DNA of 64,000 nucleotides, taken from contig JADJOR010000024.1 in the NCBI GenBank assembly GCA_016713665.1, positions 62,001-126,000 on the forward strand, given 5' to 3'. Within the stretch, counting starts at the first letter, position 1. Every line of letters begins with the position of its first letter. A model generated the notes under the pieces. That model was given only the letters and a program-made list of their open reading frames with translations. It did no database searches and had not been told where the DNA came from. A program made the position numbers and the translations under genes. This DNA is from Deltaproteobacteria bacterium (GTDB lineage Bacteria > Myxococcota_A > UBA9160 > UBA4427). This document shows, in pieces, positions 8,629 through 17,580 of the stretch.

Positions 8629-9708
8629 TCAGACTTCTTGGCCGCGCTTGGGGTCGCGCTGCGGGTCGCGCGGAGCGTCGCGCCGCGCGTCGTGCTCCTG
8701 GTCGTGATCGCGTTCGCTGCGCAGCTGTCTCGTCATCAGCTCGTAGCCCGCCTCGGCCGGGGTCTTCTCCCCATCGATGATCGAGCGGACCATGTTCGTG
8801 ATCGGAGCCTCGACCCCGAGCCGTTCGGCCAGGCGGACGGCGGCCCGGGTGGTCTGGACACCTTCGGCGACCTCGCCGAGCTCGGCGACGATCTCGTCGA
8901 GCTTGCGCCCGCGGCCGAGGCCCAGGCCGATGCGGCGATTGCGCGAGAGGTCGCCGGTGCAAGTCAACAGGAGATCGCCGATGCCGGCCAGGCCGAGGAA
9001 GGTCTCGGGATGGGCGCCCTGGGCGACGCCGATGCGGGTGATCTCGGTGAGGCCGCGGGTCATGAGGGCGGCGCGGGCGTTGTGGCCGCCGTCCATGGCA
9101 TCGGAGATGCCGACTGCGATCGCGATCACGTTCTTGAGGGCCCCCGCCGTCTCGACCCCGATCACGTCGGTCTCCGTGTAGCAGCGGAACCACGGGCAGG
9201 AGAGCGCCGCCTGGACCGAGATCGCGAAGGCCTCCTCGTAGCAGGCGAGGGTCACCATCGTCGGCCGCCGCCGCGCGATCTCCGAGGCGAAGGACGGGCC
9301 GGAGAGCGCGACGAGGCGCGGGTGGTGGACCGGATCGAGGACCTCCTGCAGCACGCCGTGCATCGTGAGGCCGGTCTCGAACTCGATCCCCTTCACCGCC
9401 GACACGATGATCGCCCCGGGCTCGAGGAAGGGCGCCGCCGCCGCCATCACGCCGCGCAGCTGCTGACTCGGCACTGCGACGATCACGAGCGCGCGGCCCG
9501 AGAGCGCGGCCCGCAGCTCGGTCGTCGCCTCGATCGCGCCGGACAGCTCGACGTCGGAGAGATAGCGGGGATTGCGGCGATCGCGATTGATCGACGTCGC
9601 CACGTCTTCGCGGCGGGACCAGATCGCGACGTCGTGCGCCCGGGCGGCGAGGACGGCGAGACAGGTTCCGAAGCTACCGGCGCCGAGGACAGCGGTGGGT
9701 GTGCTCAC
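8629..9708 (-). CDS. gpsA: NAD(P)-dependent glycerol-3-phosphate dehydrogenase
   Basis: A cytoplasmic enzyme that reduces dihydroxyacetone phosphate to sn-glycerol-3-phosphate for phospholipid synthesis; 359 residues. It shows the dinucleotide motif GAGSFGT at the N-terminus, the substrate-domain signature 'LSGPSFASEIA', the catalytic-Lys region 'GALKNVIAIAVGI' and the C-terminal 'GLAGIGDLLLTCT' and 'GEVAEGVQTT'. Start is GTG at 9708, with AGAAGG directly against it, which is closer than usual. About 25 extra residues at the C-terminus are a highly charged Arg/Asp/Glu tail not typical of the family. It is transcribed away from the nuo genes and probably with feoAB. Confidence 0.96.
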   Translation of the reverse strand: MSTPTAVLGAGSFGTCLAVLAARAHDVAIWSRREDVATSINRDRRNPRYLSDVELSGAIEATTELRAALSGRALVIVAVPSQQLRGVMAAAAPFLEPGAIIVSAVKGIEFETGLTMHGVLQEVLDPVHHPRLVALSGPSFASEIARRRPTMVTLACYEEAFAISVQAALSCPWFRCYTETDVIGVETAGALKNVIAIAVGISDAMDGGHNARAALMTRGLTEITRIGVAQGAHPETFLGLAGIGDLLLTCTGDLSRNRRIGLGLGRGRKLDEIVAELGEVAEGVQTTRAAVRLAERLGVEAPITNMVRSIIDGEKTPAEAGYELMTRQLRSERDHDQEHDARRDAPRDPQRDPKRGQEV

Positions 9709-9747
9709 CCTTCTACTCTAGATCAGTTGGCGGCGGAGCCACTTTCG

Positions 9748-9776
9748 TTGACCCGTCGGGACCCCACGGCTAGTTT
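9748..9776 (+). promoter_or_regulatory. Sigma70-like promoter for nuoA, possibly leaderless
   Basis: TTGACC (9748-9753), a 17-nt spacer and TAGTTT (9771-9776) form a good housekeeping promoter. The expected start of transcription is about 9783, within the ATG of nuoA (9782), and there is no ribosome site before that ATG. A leaderless mRNA is therefore predicted. Confidence 0.4.
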
Positions 9777-9781
9777 TCGGA

Positions 9782-10141
9782 ATGCTCGATCCGCTGGCCT
9801 GGCTCGTCTTCGTGGGACTCCTGGCCCTGGCTCTGGTCGCGATTCCGATCAGCGCCGCCCTCGTCCGCCTCTTCCTCCCTGCGGACCTGCGCGCCCGGAT
9901 CCCGGTCGAGCCGATCGCCTTCGGCCATTCGCCCCGGGCCCAGCGCTCGCCCCGTCATCCGGTCCGGATGCACCGCACGCTGCTGGCCTCGGCGCTGCTC
10001 GTGCTGCCCGCCGTGATCGTGCTGCTCGGGGTCGGGGTGCTCGCCCGCGACGGCCTCGCCGCGGTCGAAGGGGCGCTCTCGCTCTGTCTGCCGATCCTGC
10101 TCGTGACGCTCCACGCGCGGCGCCGGAGCGCGGGCTCGTGA
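9782..10141 (+). CDS. nuoA: NuoA-like subunit (divergent)
   Basis: A 119-residue membrane protein with three hydrophobic segments, the NuoA length and layout. Family features are the loop 'VEPIAFGHSPRAQ' at the place of NuoA's 'PFESG' loop, the R-rich entry to helix 2 ('HPVRMHR') and the helix-3 start 'VEGALSL', which aligns with 'VEAAIF' in E. coli. It opens a run of complex I membrane subunits. E. coli NuoA has Asp79 and Glu81 in helix 2 (FDVEAL); the matching helix here (about residues 65-87) has no acidic residue. I call it NuoA from context plus these weak matches; identity alone would be low. Confidence 0.75.
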   Translation: MLDPLAWLVFVGLLALALVAIPISAALVRLFLPADLRARIPVEPIAFGHSPRAQRSPRHPVRMHRTLLASALLVLPAVIVLLGVGVLARDGLAAVEGALSLCLPILLVTLHARRRSAGS

Positions 10142-10238
10142 GCGGTGGGGCGCAGTCCGTCGCCGCGGTGCCGGCTCGCCGCGTGGGCGGGCGGCTCGCG
10201 GGCTGCGGCGATCGAGCCGGTCACGGGACGGGCCATCG

Positions 10239-11426
10239 ATGTTAGGCGTCGCGCTCGCCTTCGTCTGGTTCGCCGCGATCTCGCTGGCGCTCGTCGGCTG
10301 TGCGGCGATCGAGCGGAAGGCGCGGGTCTCGCTCCACGCGGACCGGCCGGGCTTCGGGCCCCGGCGCGCGCTCTGGGGCGGCGGGCTCGAATGGCCGCCC
10401 GGCCACTCGATGGTGGCCCGGGCGCTGGCCGGCGGGGCGCGCATCGTCCGCGCCCGCACGATCGTCTCCGAACGCGCCCGCGGTCTGCGCTTCACCGCCC
10501 GAGCCGTCGCCTGCATCGCCCTGGCGAGCGGCCTCGCCCTCGTGCCCTTCGCCGGCCGCCTCGGCTCGGGCCCGGACGCGCTCCCCCTCGTCGTCGTCGA
10601 CCTCGAGCACGGCCTCGTCGCGTTGATCCTCTTCGTCCTGCTCGCGGCGATCGCCCAGGTCGCGGTCGGCCTCTCGGAGTCGAGCGTCTTCGCGCGGCTC
10701 GCCTGCGTGCGGCTCGCGGGGCGCGTGCTCGCGCTGATGGCGACCTTCGCGGTCGTGCTCGCGCCGCTCGCCCTCGACGCGGGCTCGCTGCGGATCCACG
10801 CGATCGCGCTCGATCAGCAGGCGCTCTTCGCGCCGCTCGCTCCCCTCGTCGGTCTCGCCGGGGCAGAGACGACCGGCCCCGCGGCCGCGTTCGCCGAGGC
10901 GCTGCGCCTGCCGGCCTGGTTCGTGTTCCGTCAGCCGCTGACGGCGCTGCTCTTCGTGCCCGTGCTCGGCCTCCTGACCCGTCGCCCGCTCGCCCTCGAT
11001 CCCGTCGGCGGAAGCGTGCGGCTCTCGGCCTTCGGCCACGACGACGACCCGGGCGAGCTCTACTGGGCGCGCGCGGAAGAGCGTCTCGCCGCCGTGCTGG
11101 GAGCCGCCCTGTTCGTCGCCCTCTTTCTCGGCGCGGGCGCGATTCCGTACCTCCCGAGCGAGCGGATCGTGGCGCCGCTCGTGCCGCTCTTCGGTGTCGG
11201 GCTGCCGGCGCTGCTGGCCGCCGTGATCGAGATCGGGGTCTTCGTCGTGAAGCTGGCGCTCGTGCTGGCGCTGGTCGCGCGGGCGGCGCGGGCGACGCCC
11301 GCGCTCCGCGACGATCAGTGGATCCGGATCGTGACGCGGCGGATGCTCCCGCTCGCCTTCTCGAACCTGCTGCTCGTCGCGGCCTTCTCCCTGCTCGCCG
11401 AAGCGGCGCGAAGGGGGGCGGCATGA
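10239..11426 (+). CDS. nuoH: NuoH-like subunit (divergent)
   Basis: A 395-residue polytopic protein. The N-terminal 'ERKARVSLHADRPGFGP' matches NuoH's 'ERR..G..Q.R.GPNRVG' loop, and the C-terminal 'MLPLAFSNLLLVAAF' matches 'CLPLTLINLLVTAAV'. NuoH normally builds the quinone chamber and starts the acidic path into the membrane. The invariant loop 'R-x-P-F-D-x-P-E-x-E' is here 'RRPLALDPVGGSV' (about residues 244-256), so the Asp/Glu set is lost, although 'LSAFG...GELYWA' still aligns with the following part. It is longer than E. coli NuoH (325). It overlaps nuoJ by ATGA and begins 97 nt after nuoA. Confidence 0.85.
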   Translation: MLGVALAFVWFAAISLALVGCAAIERKARVSLHADRPGFGPRRALWGGGLEWPPGHSMVARALAGGARIVRARTIVSERARGLRFTARAVACIALASGLALVPFAGRLGSGPDALPLVVVDLEHGLVALILFVLLAAIAQVAVGLSESSVFARLACVRLAGRVLALMATFAVVLAPLALDAGSLRIHAIALDQQALFAPLAPLVGLAGAETTGPAAAFAEALRLPAWFVFRQPLTALLFVPVLGLLTRRPLALDPVGGSVRLSAFGHDDDPGELYWARAEERLAAVLGAALFVALFLGAGAIPYLPSERIVAPLVPLFGVGLPALLAAVIEIGVFVVKLALVLALVARAARATPALRDDQWIRIVTRRMLPLAFSNLLLVAAFSLLAEAARRGAA

Positions 11427-11944
11427 GTCTCCTCGTCGAGATCGCGCTCCTCGTCGCGCTCGTGAGCGCGCTCCTGGCGGTCGTGCTCGGGCAGGTCCTG
11501 ACGCGCTCGGTGCTCGCGGGTCATGCGGCGATGGCGGCCCTCGGGCTCGCTTTTCTCGCGGCGGGGGGCGGAGTGCTCGCGCTCTGCTTCGTGCTCTTCG
11601 GGCTGGTCTGGCTCGCGATCCTGCAGCTCTTCGGCTGGATGCTCGTCGACGTCGACCGCGACCATCTCGCGGCGCCGGCCTGGCGGACGATCGCGGCGCG
11701 CCTCGCGGCGCTCGCGATCTTCGGGGCGGGCCTCGCCCTGATCGCGCGCCGCGCACTCTCGCGCGGACAGCTCGACGACCGCCTCGCGCCGGGGGAGCAC
11801 GGCCCGGCGATCGATCCGACCGCCCTCGGCGGGCTCTTTCTCGGCGCGGGCAACGAGCTCGCACTGCTCGTCGGCATCCTGCTCGCGGCGGGGCTCCTGA
11901 CGGCGCTCTGGCTGCTGCGCGACGAAGGTCCGGAGGCGGGATGA
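11423..11944 (+). CDS. nuoJ: NuoJ-like subunit
   Basis: A 173-residue protein with five hydrophobic segments, the NuoJ layout. The ATG at 11423 overlaps the nuoH stop (ATGA) and has AAGGGGGG before it. The helix-3 stretch 'VLFGLVWLAILQLFGWML' aligns with 'IIVYAGAIMVLFVFVVMML'; the conserved Tyr-x-Gly at the pi-bulge of helix 3 appears as Phe-Gly. The last helix 'NELALLVGILLAAGLLTALW' aligns with the NuoJ end. NuoI, which normally lies between H and J, is absent. Identity rests on order, size and topology. Confidence 0.8.
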   Translation: MSLLVEIALLVALVSALLAVVLGQVLTRSVLAGHAAMAALGLAFLAAGGGVLALCFVLFGLVWLAILQLFGWMLVDVDRDHLAAPAWRTIAARLAALAIFGAGLALIARRALSRGQLDDRLAPGEHGPAIDPTALGGLFLGAGNELALLVGILLAAGLLTALWLLRDEGPEAG

Positions 11945-11945
11945 G

Positions 11946-12272
11946 ATGACGATCGCGACGACCGACCCGCAATGGCTCGTCTTCGGCGCCCTCGCGCTCT
12001 TCTGGATCGGATTGCTCGGGCTCGTGCTGCGGCGCAGCCTCGTCGGCATGCTGGTCGGGCTCGGGCTGGCGTGGGCCTCGGTGTCGGCGCTCGCGATCGC
12101 CTTCGGGCTGCTCTCGGGGGAGGCGGGGCAGGCGGTGAAGGCGGGCGGGCTCGCGCTCTGCGTCGCGGTCGTGGGTTGTCTGCAGATCGTGGTCGGTCTC
12201 GCCCTCGTCTTCGCCCGCGTCGCGCGCAAGGGCTCGATCGACGCCGAGGAAGCACGACTGCTCGAGGGTTAG
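11946..12272 (+). CDS. nuoK: NuoK-like subunit lacking both membrane glutamates
   Basis: A 108-residue, three-helix protein that aligns over its whole length with NuoK: 'GLVLRRSLVGMLVGLGL' against E. coli 'GLVIRRNLLFMLIGLEI', and 'VGLALVFARVARKGSID' against 'IGLALLLQLHRRRQNLNID'. E. coli NuoK needs Glu36 and Glu72 for coupled proton transfer. The Glu36 position is Gly40 here and the Glu72 position is Gln80. The rest of the protein is well conserved, so this looks like deliberate change, not decay. It starts 1 nt after the nuoJ stop. Confidence 0.87.
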   Translation: MTIATTDPQWLVFGALALFWIGLLGLVLRRSLVGMLVGLGLAWASVSALAIAFGLLSGEAGQAVKAGGLALCVAVVGCLQIVVGLALVFARVARKGSIDAEEARLLEG

Positions 12273-12364
12273 GCGGGACGCGGACCGGGACCGCGGACCC
12301 GAGCCGCAGAGGTCGGGGTCGCACGGGACGGTCCGCCCGGGATGGGGCGCTGGGGGGCGCGAAA

Positions 12365-14422
12365 GTGGTCGAATGGGACGAGGGACTGACGGCTTCGCTG
12401 ATCCGCTGGATCGCGTTGCTCCCGCTCGCCGCGGCCCTGCTGCATGCGGCGATGATCGGTCTGCTGCGCCTCCAGATCGCCCCGCGCACCGTCTGGCTCC
12501 TCTCGACCCTCGCCGTCGGCATCTCGTTCGTGCTCTCCGCCGCCTCGGTCTTCGACCTCGTCGGACAGGAGGCCCACGCGCCCATCGTCGACCGCGTCGG
12601 CCCCTGGCTCGGCGGCGGCGTCGGGGCGCGCAACTTCAGCGCCGACCTGTCGTTGCGCCTCGACCCGCTCTCCGCGGTCTGCTGCGTCGTCGTGACCTCG
12701 ATCGCGCTCGCGGTCTATCTCTACGTGCTCGGCCGGATCCAGGGCGGCGCCCTGGCCAGCGATCAGGTCCACCGGCTCTTCGCGCTGCTCGACCTGCTGG
12801 TCGGCTCGACGCTCGTCCTCTTGCTCGCCGACAACCTGATCCTGTTCTTCTTCGGCTGGGCCGGGGTCGGTGTCGCGACGCAGCTCGTTTCCTCTTTCAA
12901 CTTCGAATCGAAGAAGGCGGCCCGCGCCGGCGCGACGACCTTCGTCGTCGGTCGCGTCGGCGACCTCGCGCTGCTCGCCTCCATCCTGCTGCTCTTCGAC
13001 GGACTCGCGCGTTCGGGCGCACCGACGCTCTCCTTCGAGGGCGTGCTCGCGGCGTTCCGCCTGCTCGAGGGCTCGCAGGTCGAGCTGCCGCGCTGGCTCG
13101 GCGGCGGCGGCTTCCCCTTGCTCGAGCTGATCGTCGGCGGCGTCGTCGTCGCGGCGATCACGAAATGCGCCCAGGTCCCGCTCCATTTCTGGCTGGCCGG
13201 ATCCGCCCAGGGGCCGGCGTCGGCGACGGCGTTGATCCAGTCGTCGACGACGGTGGTGGCGGGATGTTATGGGCTCCTTCGGCTCTCCTTCCTGCTCGAC
13301 CAGGGGCCGGTCTCGATGACGATCCTGGTCTGGGTCGGCGCCTGCAGCGTCGTGCTCGGCGGGCTCGCGGCGGCGACACAGCTCGACCTGCAACGGCTCG
13401 TGGCCGCGTCGACGACGGCGAGTCTCGGCTTCGTCCTGATCGGCATCGGGCTCGGTGCCCCGTCGACGGCGACGTTCCTGCTGCTCTCGCACGCCTACGC
13501 CAAGGCCCATTGGGTGCTGGTGCTCGGCATCGTCCAGGCGGAGCGCAAAGGGGACACCGACCTGCGCAAGCCCGGCGGCCTCGCGCGCTCGATGCGCTGG
13601 ACCCATGCGATGGCGGCGATCTCCAGGCTCGCGGTCGTCGGCCTGTTCCCGCTCGGGACCTTCTTCGCGCAGGAGGAGCTGCTCGCCTGGATCGACGCCG
13701 TCGGGCATCCGGTGATCTTCGCGGCGAGCCTCGTCGGGATGACCGCGCTCGCCTTCGCCCTCGGCCGGGCCCACGGCCTGCTCTTCTTCGGGCCCGCGCC
13801 GAGGATCCTCGACGGCGAGGAGCCCGACGTGCGCGTCGCCCAGGATCCGGTGCGCGCGATCCAGTATGCGCTGACGTTGCTCGCGATCCTGTCGATCAGC
13901 GTCGGCATGCTCTCGCCCGCCCAGTTCTGGGGCGATCTGCTCGGCATCGAGCGGATCGACACCGTCGGCGGCTTCCTCGCCCGGACGCTCAGCGGCCCGC
14001 CGGATCCGCCCCTCGATGGCGCGCTGCGCTGGCGCACGATCGGGGCCTGCTTCGTGTCGACCGCCGCCGGTCTCGCCTTCGCCGCGCGTCGCTATCTCCG
14101 GGGCGGCGTGCGCAGCGCCGCCCCCGGACGCGCACCTCGGCCGATCCTCGACGCGGCGACGGGCTGGCTGCGCGAGACGCTCTACCTCGAGCGGGGCATC
14201 GACCGCTTGCTGGTCCGGCCGCTGCGGGGCTTCTCGCGTCTGCTGCTCGCGGGCGTCGTCGAGGCGCGGCTGCTCGACCGCGGCGTCGTGTCCGGGAGCG
14301 CCGGGATCGCGCGGCGGATGGTCTGGAGCGGGCTTCGACGGCTGCAGAACGGCCGGGTCCAGAGCTATGCGATGTTGGGCGTGATCGCATTGCTCCTGTC
14401 CGTCGCCTGGCTGGCGGACTAG
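12365..14422 (+). CDS. nuoL: NuoL-like antiporter subunit
   Basis: A 685-residue antiporter-like subunit, the largest of the membrane arm (E. coli 613). GTG at 12365 was chosen because a GGGGGG run precedes it and the protein turns membrane-like at once. Conserved parts: 'LSLRLDPLSAVCCVVVTSI', 'KCAQVPLHFWLAG' (keeps the Lys229-type residue), 'HAYAKAHWVLVLG' (keeps the Lys399-type residue), and a C-terminal lateral helix region. The TM5 motif W-E-G-V-G holding Glu144 in E. coli is here W-A-G-V-G (Ala166), and the 'SALIHAATM' His is Gln ('TALIQSSTT'). The half-channel acid is therefore missing while the lysines remain. It lies 92 nt after nuoK. Confidence 0.92.
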   Translation: MVEWDEGLTASLIRWIALLPLAAALLHAAMIGLLRLQIAPRTVWLLSTLAVGISFVLSAASVFDLVGQEAHAPIVDRVGPWLGGGVGARNFSADLSLRLDPLSAVCCVVVTSIALAVYLYVLGRIQGGALASDQVHRLFALLDLLVGSTLVLLLADNLILFFFGWAGVGVATQLVSSFNFESKKAARAGATTFVVGRVGDLALLASILLLFDGLARSGAPTLSFEGVLAAFRLLEGSQVELPRWLGGGGFPLLELIVGGVVVAAITKCAQVPLHFWLAGSAQGPASATALIQSSTTVVAGCYGLLRLSFLLDQGPVSMTILVWVGACSVVLGGLAAATQLDLQRLVAASTTASLGFVLIGIGLGAPSTATFLLLSHAYAKAHWVLVLGIVQAERKGDTDLRKPGGLARSMRWTHAMAAISRLAVVGLFPLGTFFAQEELLAWIDAVGHPVIFAASLVGMTALAFALGRAHGLLFFGPAPRILDGEEPDVRVAQDPVRAIQYALTLLAILSISVGMLSPAQFWGDLLGIERIDTVGGFLARTLSGPPDPPLDGALRWRTIGACFVSTAAGLAFAARRYLRGGVRSAAPGRAPRPILDAATGWLRETLYLERGIDRLLVRPLRGFSRLLLAGVVEARLLDRGVVSGSAGIARRMVWSGLRRLQNGRVQSYAMLGVIALLLSVAWLAD

Positions 14423-14426
14423 TCCG

Positions 14427-15979
14427 ATGGAGTGGCTCTTCGATCGGATCCTGCTCGTCGTCGTCGCCCTGCCGGCGCTGGTCGCGCTCTCGCTCGCGAG
14501 GCTCGGCACGCTGCAGACGCTGTTCGGCATCGCTCATCTGCCGGAGCGGGTCTGGCGCGACGCCGGCCTCGCGACCGGCTTCGCGACCTTCGTGCTCGCG
14601 GTCTTCGGCATCGCCCTGCGCTTCGATCCCGAGCGCCTGGGCCCACAGTTCGTCGCGACGGTCGGCGGCGCGCTGTCCCAGGAGCCGCGGCTGCTGCTCG
14701 GCGTCGACGGCATCGGGCTCTGCTTCCTGATCTCGACGGTCGGGCTCGTGCCGATCGCGCTGCTCTCGTCGCGGCGCGAGACCGAGGAGTCGGTCCGCAG
14801 CTGGATCTTCGTCGTGCTGATGCTCGAGTCGAGCCTGCTCGGCGCGATCACGTCGCTGAACCTGCACGGCTTCCTCTACTTCTGGGCCCAGAGCCTGCCG
14901 CCGATCCTCGTCTGGCTCGGCCGCTGGGGCGGCGAGGACGGGCCGGGTGGCGACGCGTCTGGGCGACGGAGTCCGTCGGCCTCGCCGGTCTGCTCTTCGT
15001 CGTCTTCGCCCTCGCCGAGATGAGCGAGGCCCAGCTCGGCCACGCGAGCCTCGATCTCGTGCGGCCCTCCGGCGACCGGGCCGGGGGCGCGGGCACGCTG
15101 CTCGATCTGCGCATCGCGGCGAGGATCAGCGCGGCTCTTCTGGATCCTGGCCGTCGCGCTCGTGACGCGGCTCCCGCTCGTGCCGCTGCATTTCTGGCTG
15201 CCGGGGCGCATGCCGCCTCGCCGACGGGGCTCTCGATCCTGCTCGCGACGGGCTTCGCGCAGACCGCCGCGATCGGCCTCCTGCGCTTCGCGCTCCCGCT
15301 CTTCGCGACGCGGCCCTCGAGGCGCGACCGATCCTCGCGCTGGTCGGGATCGTCGCCCTGGGCTTATGCATCGCTCGTCGCGCTGGTCCAGAAGGAGCTC
15401 AATCGGCTGATCGCCTACACCTCGATCGGCCACGCGGGCTTCGCGATGTTCGGGATCGCGACGATGAACGTCCAGGGGCTCACGGGGGCGGTCGTCCAGC
15501 TGCTGACCCACGGCCTCGCGACGGCGGGCATCTTCGTGATGATCGGCGCCCTCGCGCTCCGCCGCGGGACGACCGAGGTCGCGGCCTTCGGAGGCCTCGC
15601 GCGGCCGATGCCCGTCTGCGCGGCGTTCTTCGGGCTGATGGTGTTCTCGTTGATGGGGTTCCCGCTGCTCGGCGGGTTCATCGGCGATCTCTTCGTCCTG
15701 CTCGGCAGCCTCGACCTCTCCCGCGAGCTGTCGGTCGCGGCGCTCGCCGCGATGGGCGTCGCGGCCGCCTATCTGCTCTGGGTCCAGCGCCGCGTGTTCT
15801 TCGGCCCGGTGGAAGAGCCGGCGAATCGCGGCCTCATCGATCTCGACGGCGTCGAGCGCGCGATGCTGGTCGCGATCGCGATTCCGATCCTCGCGATCGG
15901 CGCCTACCCGAATCCGCTGCTGCGCCGGGTCGAGCCGGCGGTGCTCGAGATCCTGCATCAGATGGGGCGCCCTCCCTGA
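14427..15979 (+). pseudogene. nuoM: NuoM-like subunit, frame disrupted
   Basis: Starts 4 nt after nuoL. The protein can be followed across at least five frame changes near 14940, 15135, 15208, 15310 and 15360; joined up it is about 515 residues, normal for NuoM. Recognisable parts: 'LLLGVDGIGLCFLISTVGL', 'TRLPLVPLHFWLPG' (Lys234 position is Arg), 'QKELNRLIAYTSIGHAGF', 'LLTHGLATAGIFVMIGAL' and 'LMGFPLLGGFIGDLFVL'. The TM5 'FWE' carrying Glu144 in E. coli is 'FWA' (Ala154). No in-frame stop is met and the C-terminus is intact, so the shifts are probably base-calling errors in G/C runs; real decay is the alternative. Confidence 0.85.
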
Positions 15980-16046
15980 ATCGGAGACGCCCCCGGGTCG
16001 ACGGGGGGGCTTCCGCCGATCGCGGGGCCGGCAGCGAGGAGCCGAG

Positions 16047-17580
16047 TTGAGTCCCCCGGCGCTCTCGGTCGTGTTGTTCGTCGATGCGCTCGCGCGGCCC
16101 GCGCGGTCCGCGGACGGCCGAGTCGACGCGGGCCTCGGCGGTCTCGGGGATCCGGCTCGGCTTGATCGCGGTCCTGACGCTGCTCGGTGTTCCTCGCGCT
16201 GGCCGGTCGTGTAGGGGAGGTCGGCGCCGGGGGCCTTCGCGATCGATGCCTTCGCCGCCGTCGGGATCGTGTTGATCCTGGTCGTCAGCTTCCTCGTGCT
16301 CGCGCTCTCGTTGACGCATTTCGGCATGGCGCGCTCGCGGCCGGGCGAGCCCATCGCCCTGCTGCTCTTCTCGCTGGCGGGGCTGCTGGCGGCGATGGCG
16401 AGCCGAAACCTCCTCGTGACGTTCCTGTCTCTCGAGCTCGCCTGGCTGCCCGGGGTCGGCACTCGTGGCGATCGACTTGCGCCGGCTCTCGTCCTCGGAA
16501 TCGAGCTTGAAGCTCTTCTTCGCCCACGCCTTCGCGAGCCTCGTCTTCGCCCACGGCATCGCGTTCCTCTTCGTCGCGACGGGTCGGCTCGATCTGGCCC
16601 TGCTCTCGCAGGCGTCCCTCACGCGACCCTTTCTCTTCGAGGTCGGCGCGGGCCTGCTCTTCACCGGGCTGATCGCACGCTGCGGCGCTCGCCCTTCCAT
16701 CCCTGGGTGCCGGACCTGCACGAAGGCGCGCCCGCCCGTCGCCGCCCACATGGCGACCGCCGCGCAGACCGCCTGCTTCCTCGTCTCCTGCGCGTGCTGT
16801 TCGCTGCTGCTCGCCGCCGATCCGGAGCTCGCATCAGACTTCGCCCGGCGGATTCCCGACTGGCTGGGCGGCCTCGCCTGCCTGACGCTCGTCTGGGGCC
16901 ATGCGATGGCGCCCGTGCAGGTGGGGCTGCGAAGGCTCGTCGGCTGGCTCGCCGTGGGCCAGGCGGGTTCCTGGCGCTCGCGCTGGTCGATACGCGGGGC
17001 GATGGGGCGCCGCCACTCGTGCTGGCGCCCGATCGCGACGAGCATCGCGATCGTCGGTGTGTCGACGACGCTCTCCTCGTTCTCCCGTCACGAGCGGGCC
17101 TGCGAGTACGTCGGCGATCTCGCGGGCATGGCCGGCAGAGCCCCGCGCGCGCGACCCTGCTCGCGATCTTCCTGCTCTCGCTGGCGGGCTTCCCGGGCAC
17201 GATCGGCTTCGTCGGCCGGCGCGACGTGCTGACGGCGGTCGAGCACGCGGGGCATCGCGGCTGCCTGTTGGTCCGGCGTCGTCGCGACGGTGCTGCGCTG
17301 ACGGCGGTCGGACGACCCTGATCGCGCTGCTGCGCCCGCCGGCGGCGGCGCGCGGCGAGCGCCGCGCTCACGAACGAGCAGGTCGTGCTCGCGATCTGCG
17401 CTGCGCTGGTGCTGTTCCTCGGCACGGCGCCGCTCTTCGGCGAGCGCGGGCTCTCCGGAGGCTGGCGCGGGCGGATGGATCGCGGCGGGCGTCGCGAGTC
17501 TTTCCGGCCAGGCGCTGCGGCCGCGGCTATGCGGGGCGCGCGTTGGAGCAGGCGGCGGATGCTCCCGTCGCGGCGCGTGA
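16047..17580 (+). pseudogene. nuoN: NuoN-like subunit, frame disrupted
   Basis: TTG 16047 follows GAGGAG at 5 nt and opens 'SPPALSVVLFVDALA', the usual NuoN beginning. Several frame changes follow (near 16110, 16240, 16455, 16690, 16960, 17120 and beyond). Identifiable pieces are 'NLLVTFLSLELAWLPG' (the TM5 Glu is kept here, unlike L and M), 'PFHPWVPDLHEGAP', 'AHMATAAQTACFLV', 'LSLAGFPGTIGFVG' and 'AICAALVLFLGTAPLFGE'. The most plausible frame ends at 17580, overlapping the end of selB tail to tail. Boundaries are approximate. As for nuoM, error and decay cannot be told apart here. Confidence 0.75.

Noticed and set aside
10138..10242. Small GTG frame between nuoA and nuoH
   Set aside because: It overlaps the nuoA stop but has only about 35 codons, no hydrophobic segment and no family features.
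9782..17580. Membrane hydrogenase (Ech/Mbh) or Mrp antiporter instead of complex I
   Set aside because: A NuoA-like gene, separate L, M and N subunits and the NuoH C-terminus fit complex I. No hydrogenase large subunit or MrpB/C/E/F/G-type genes are present.
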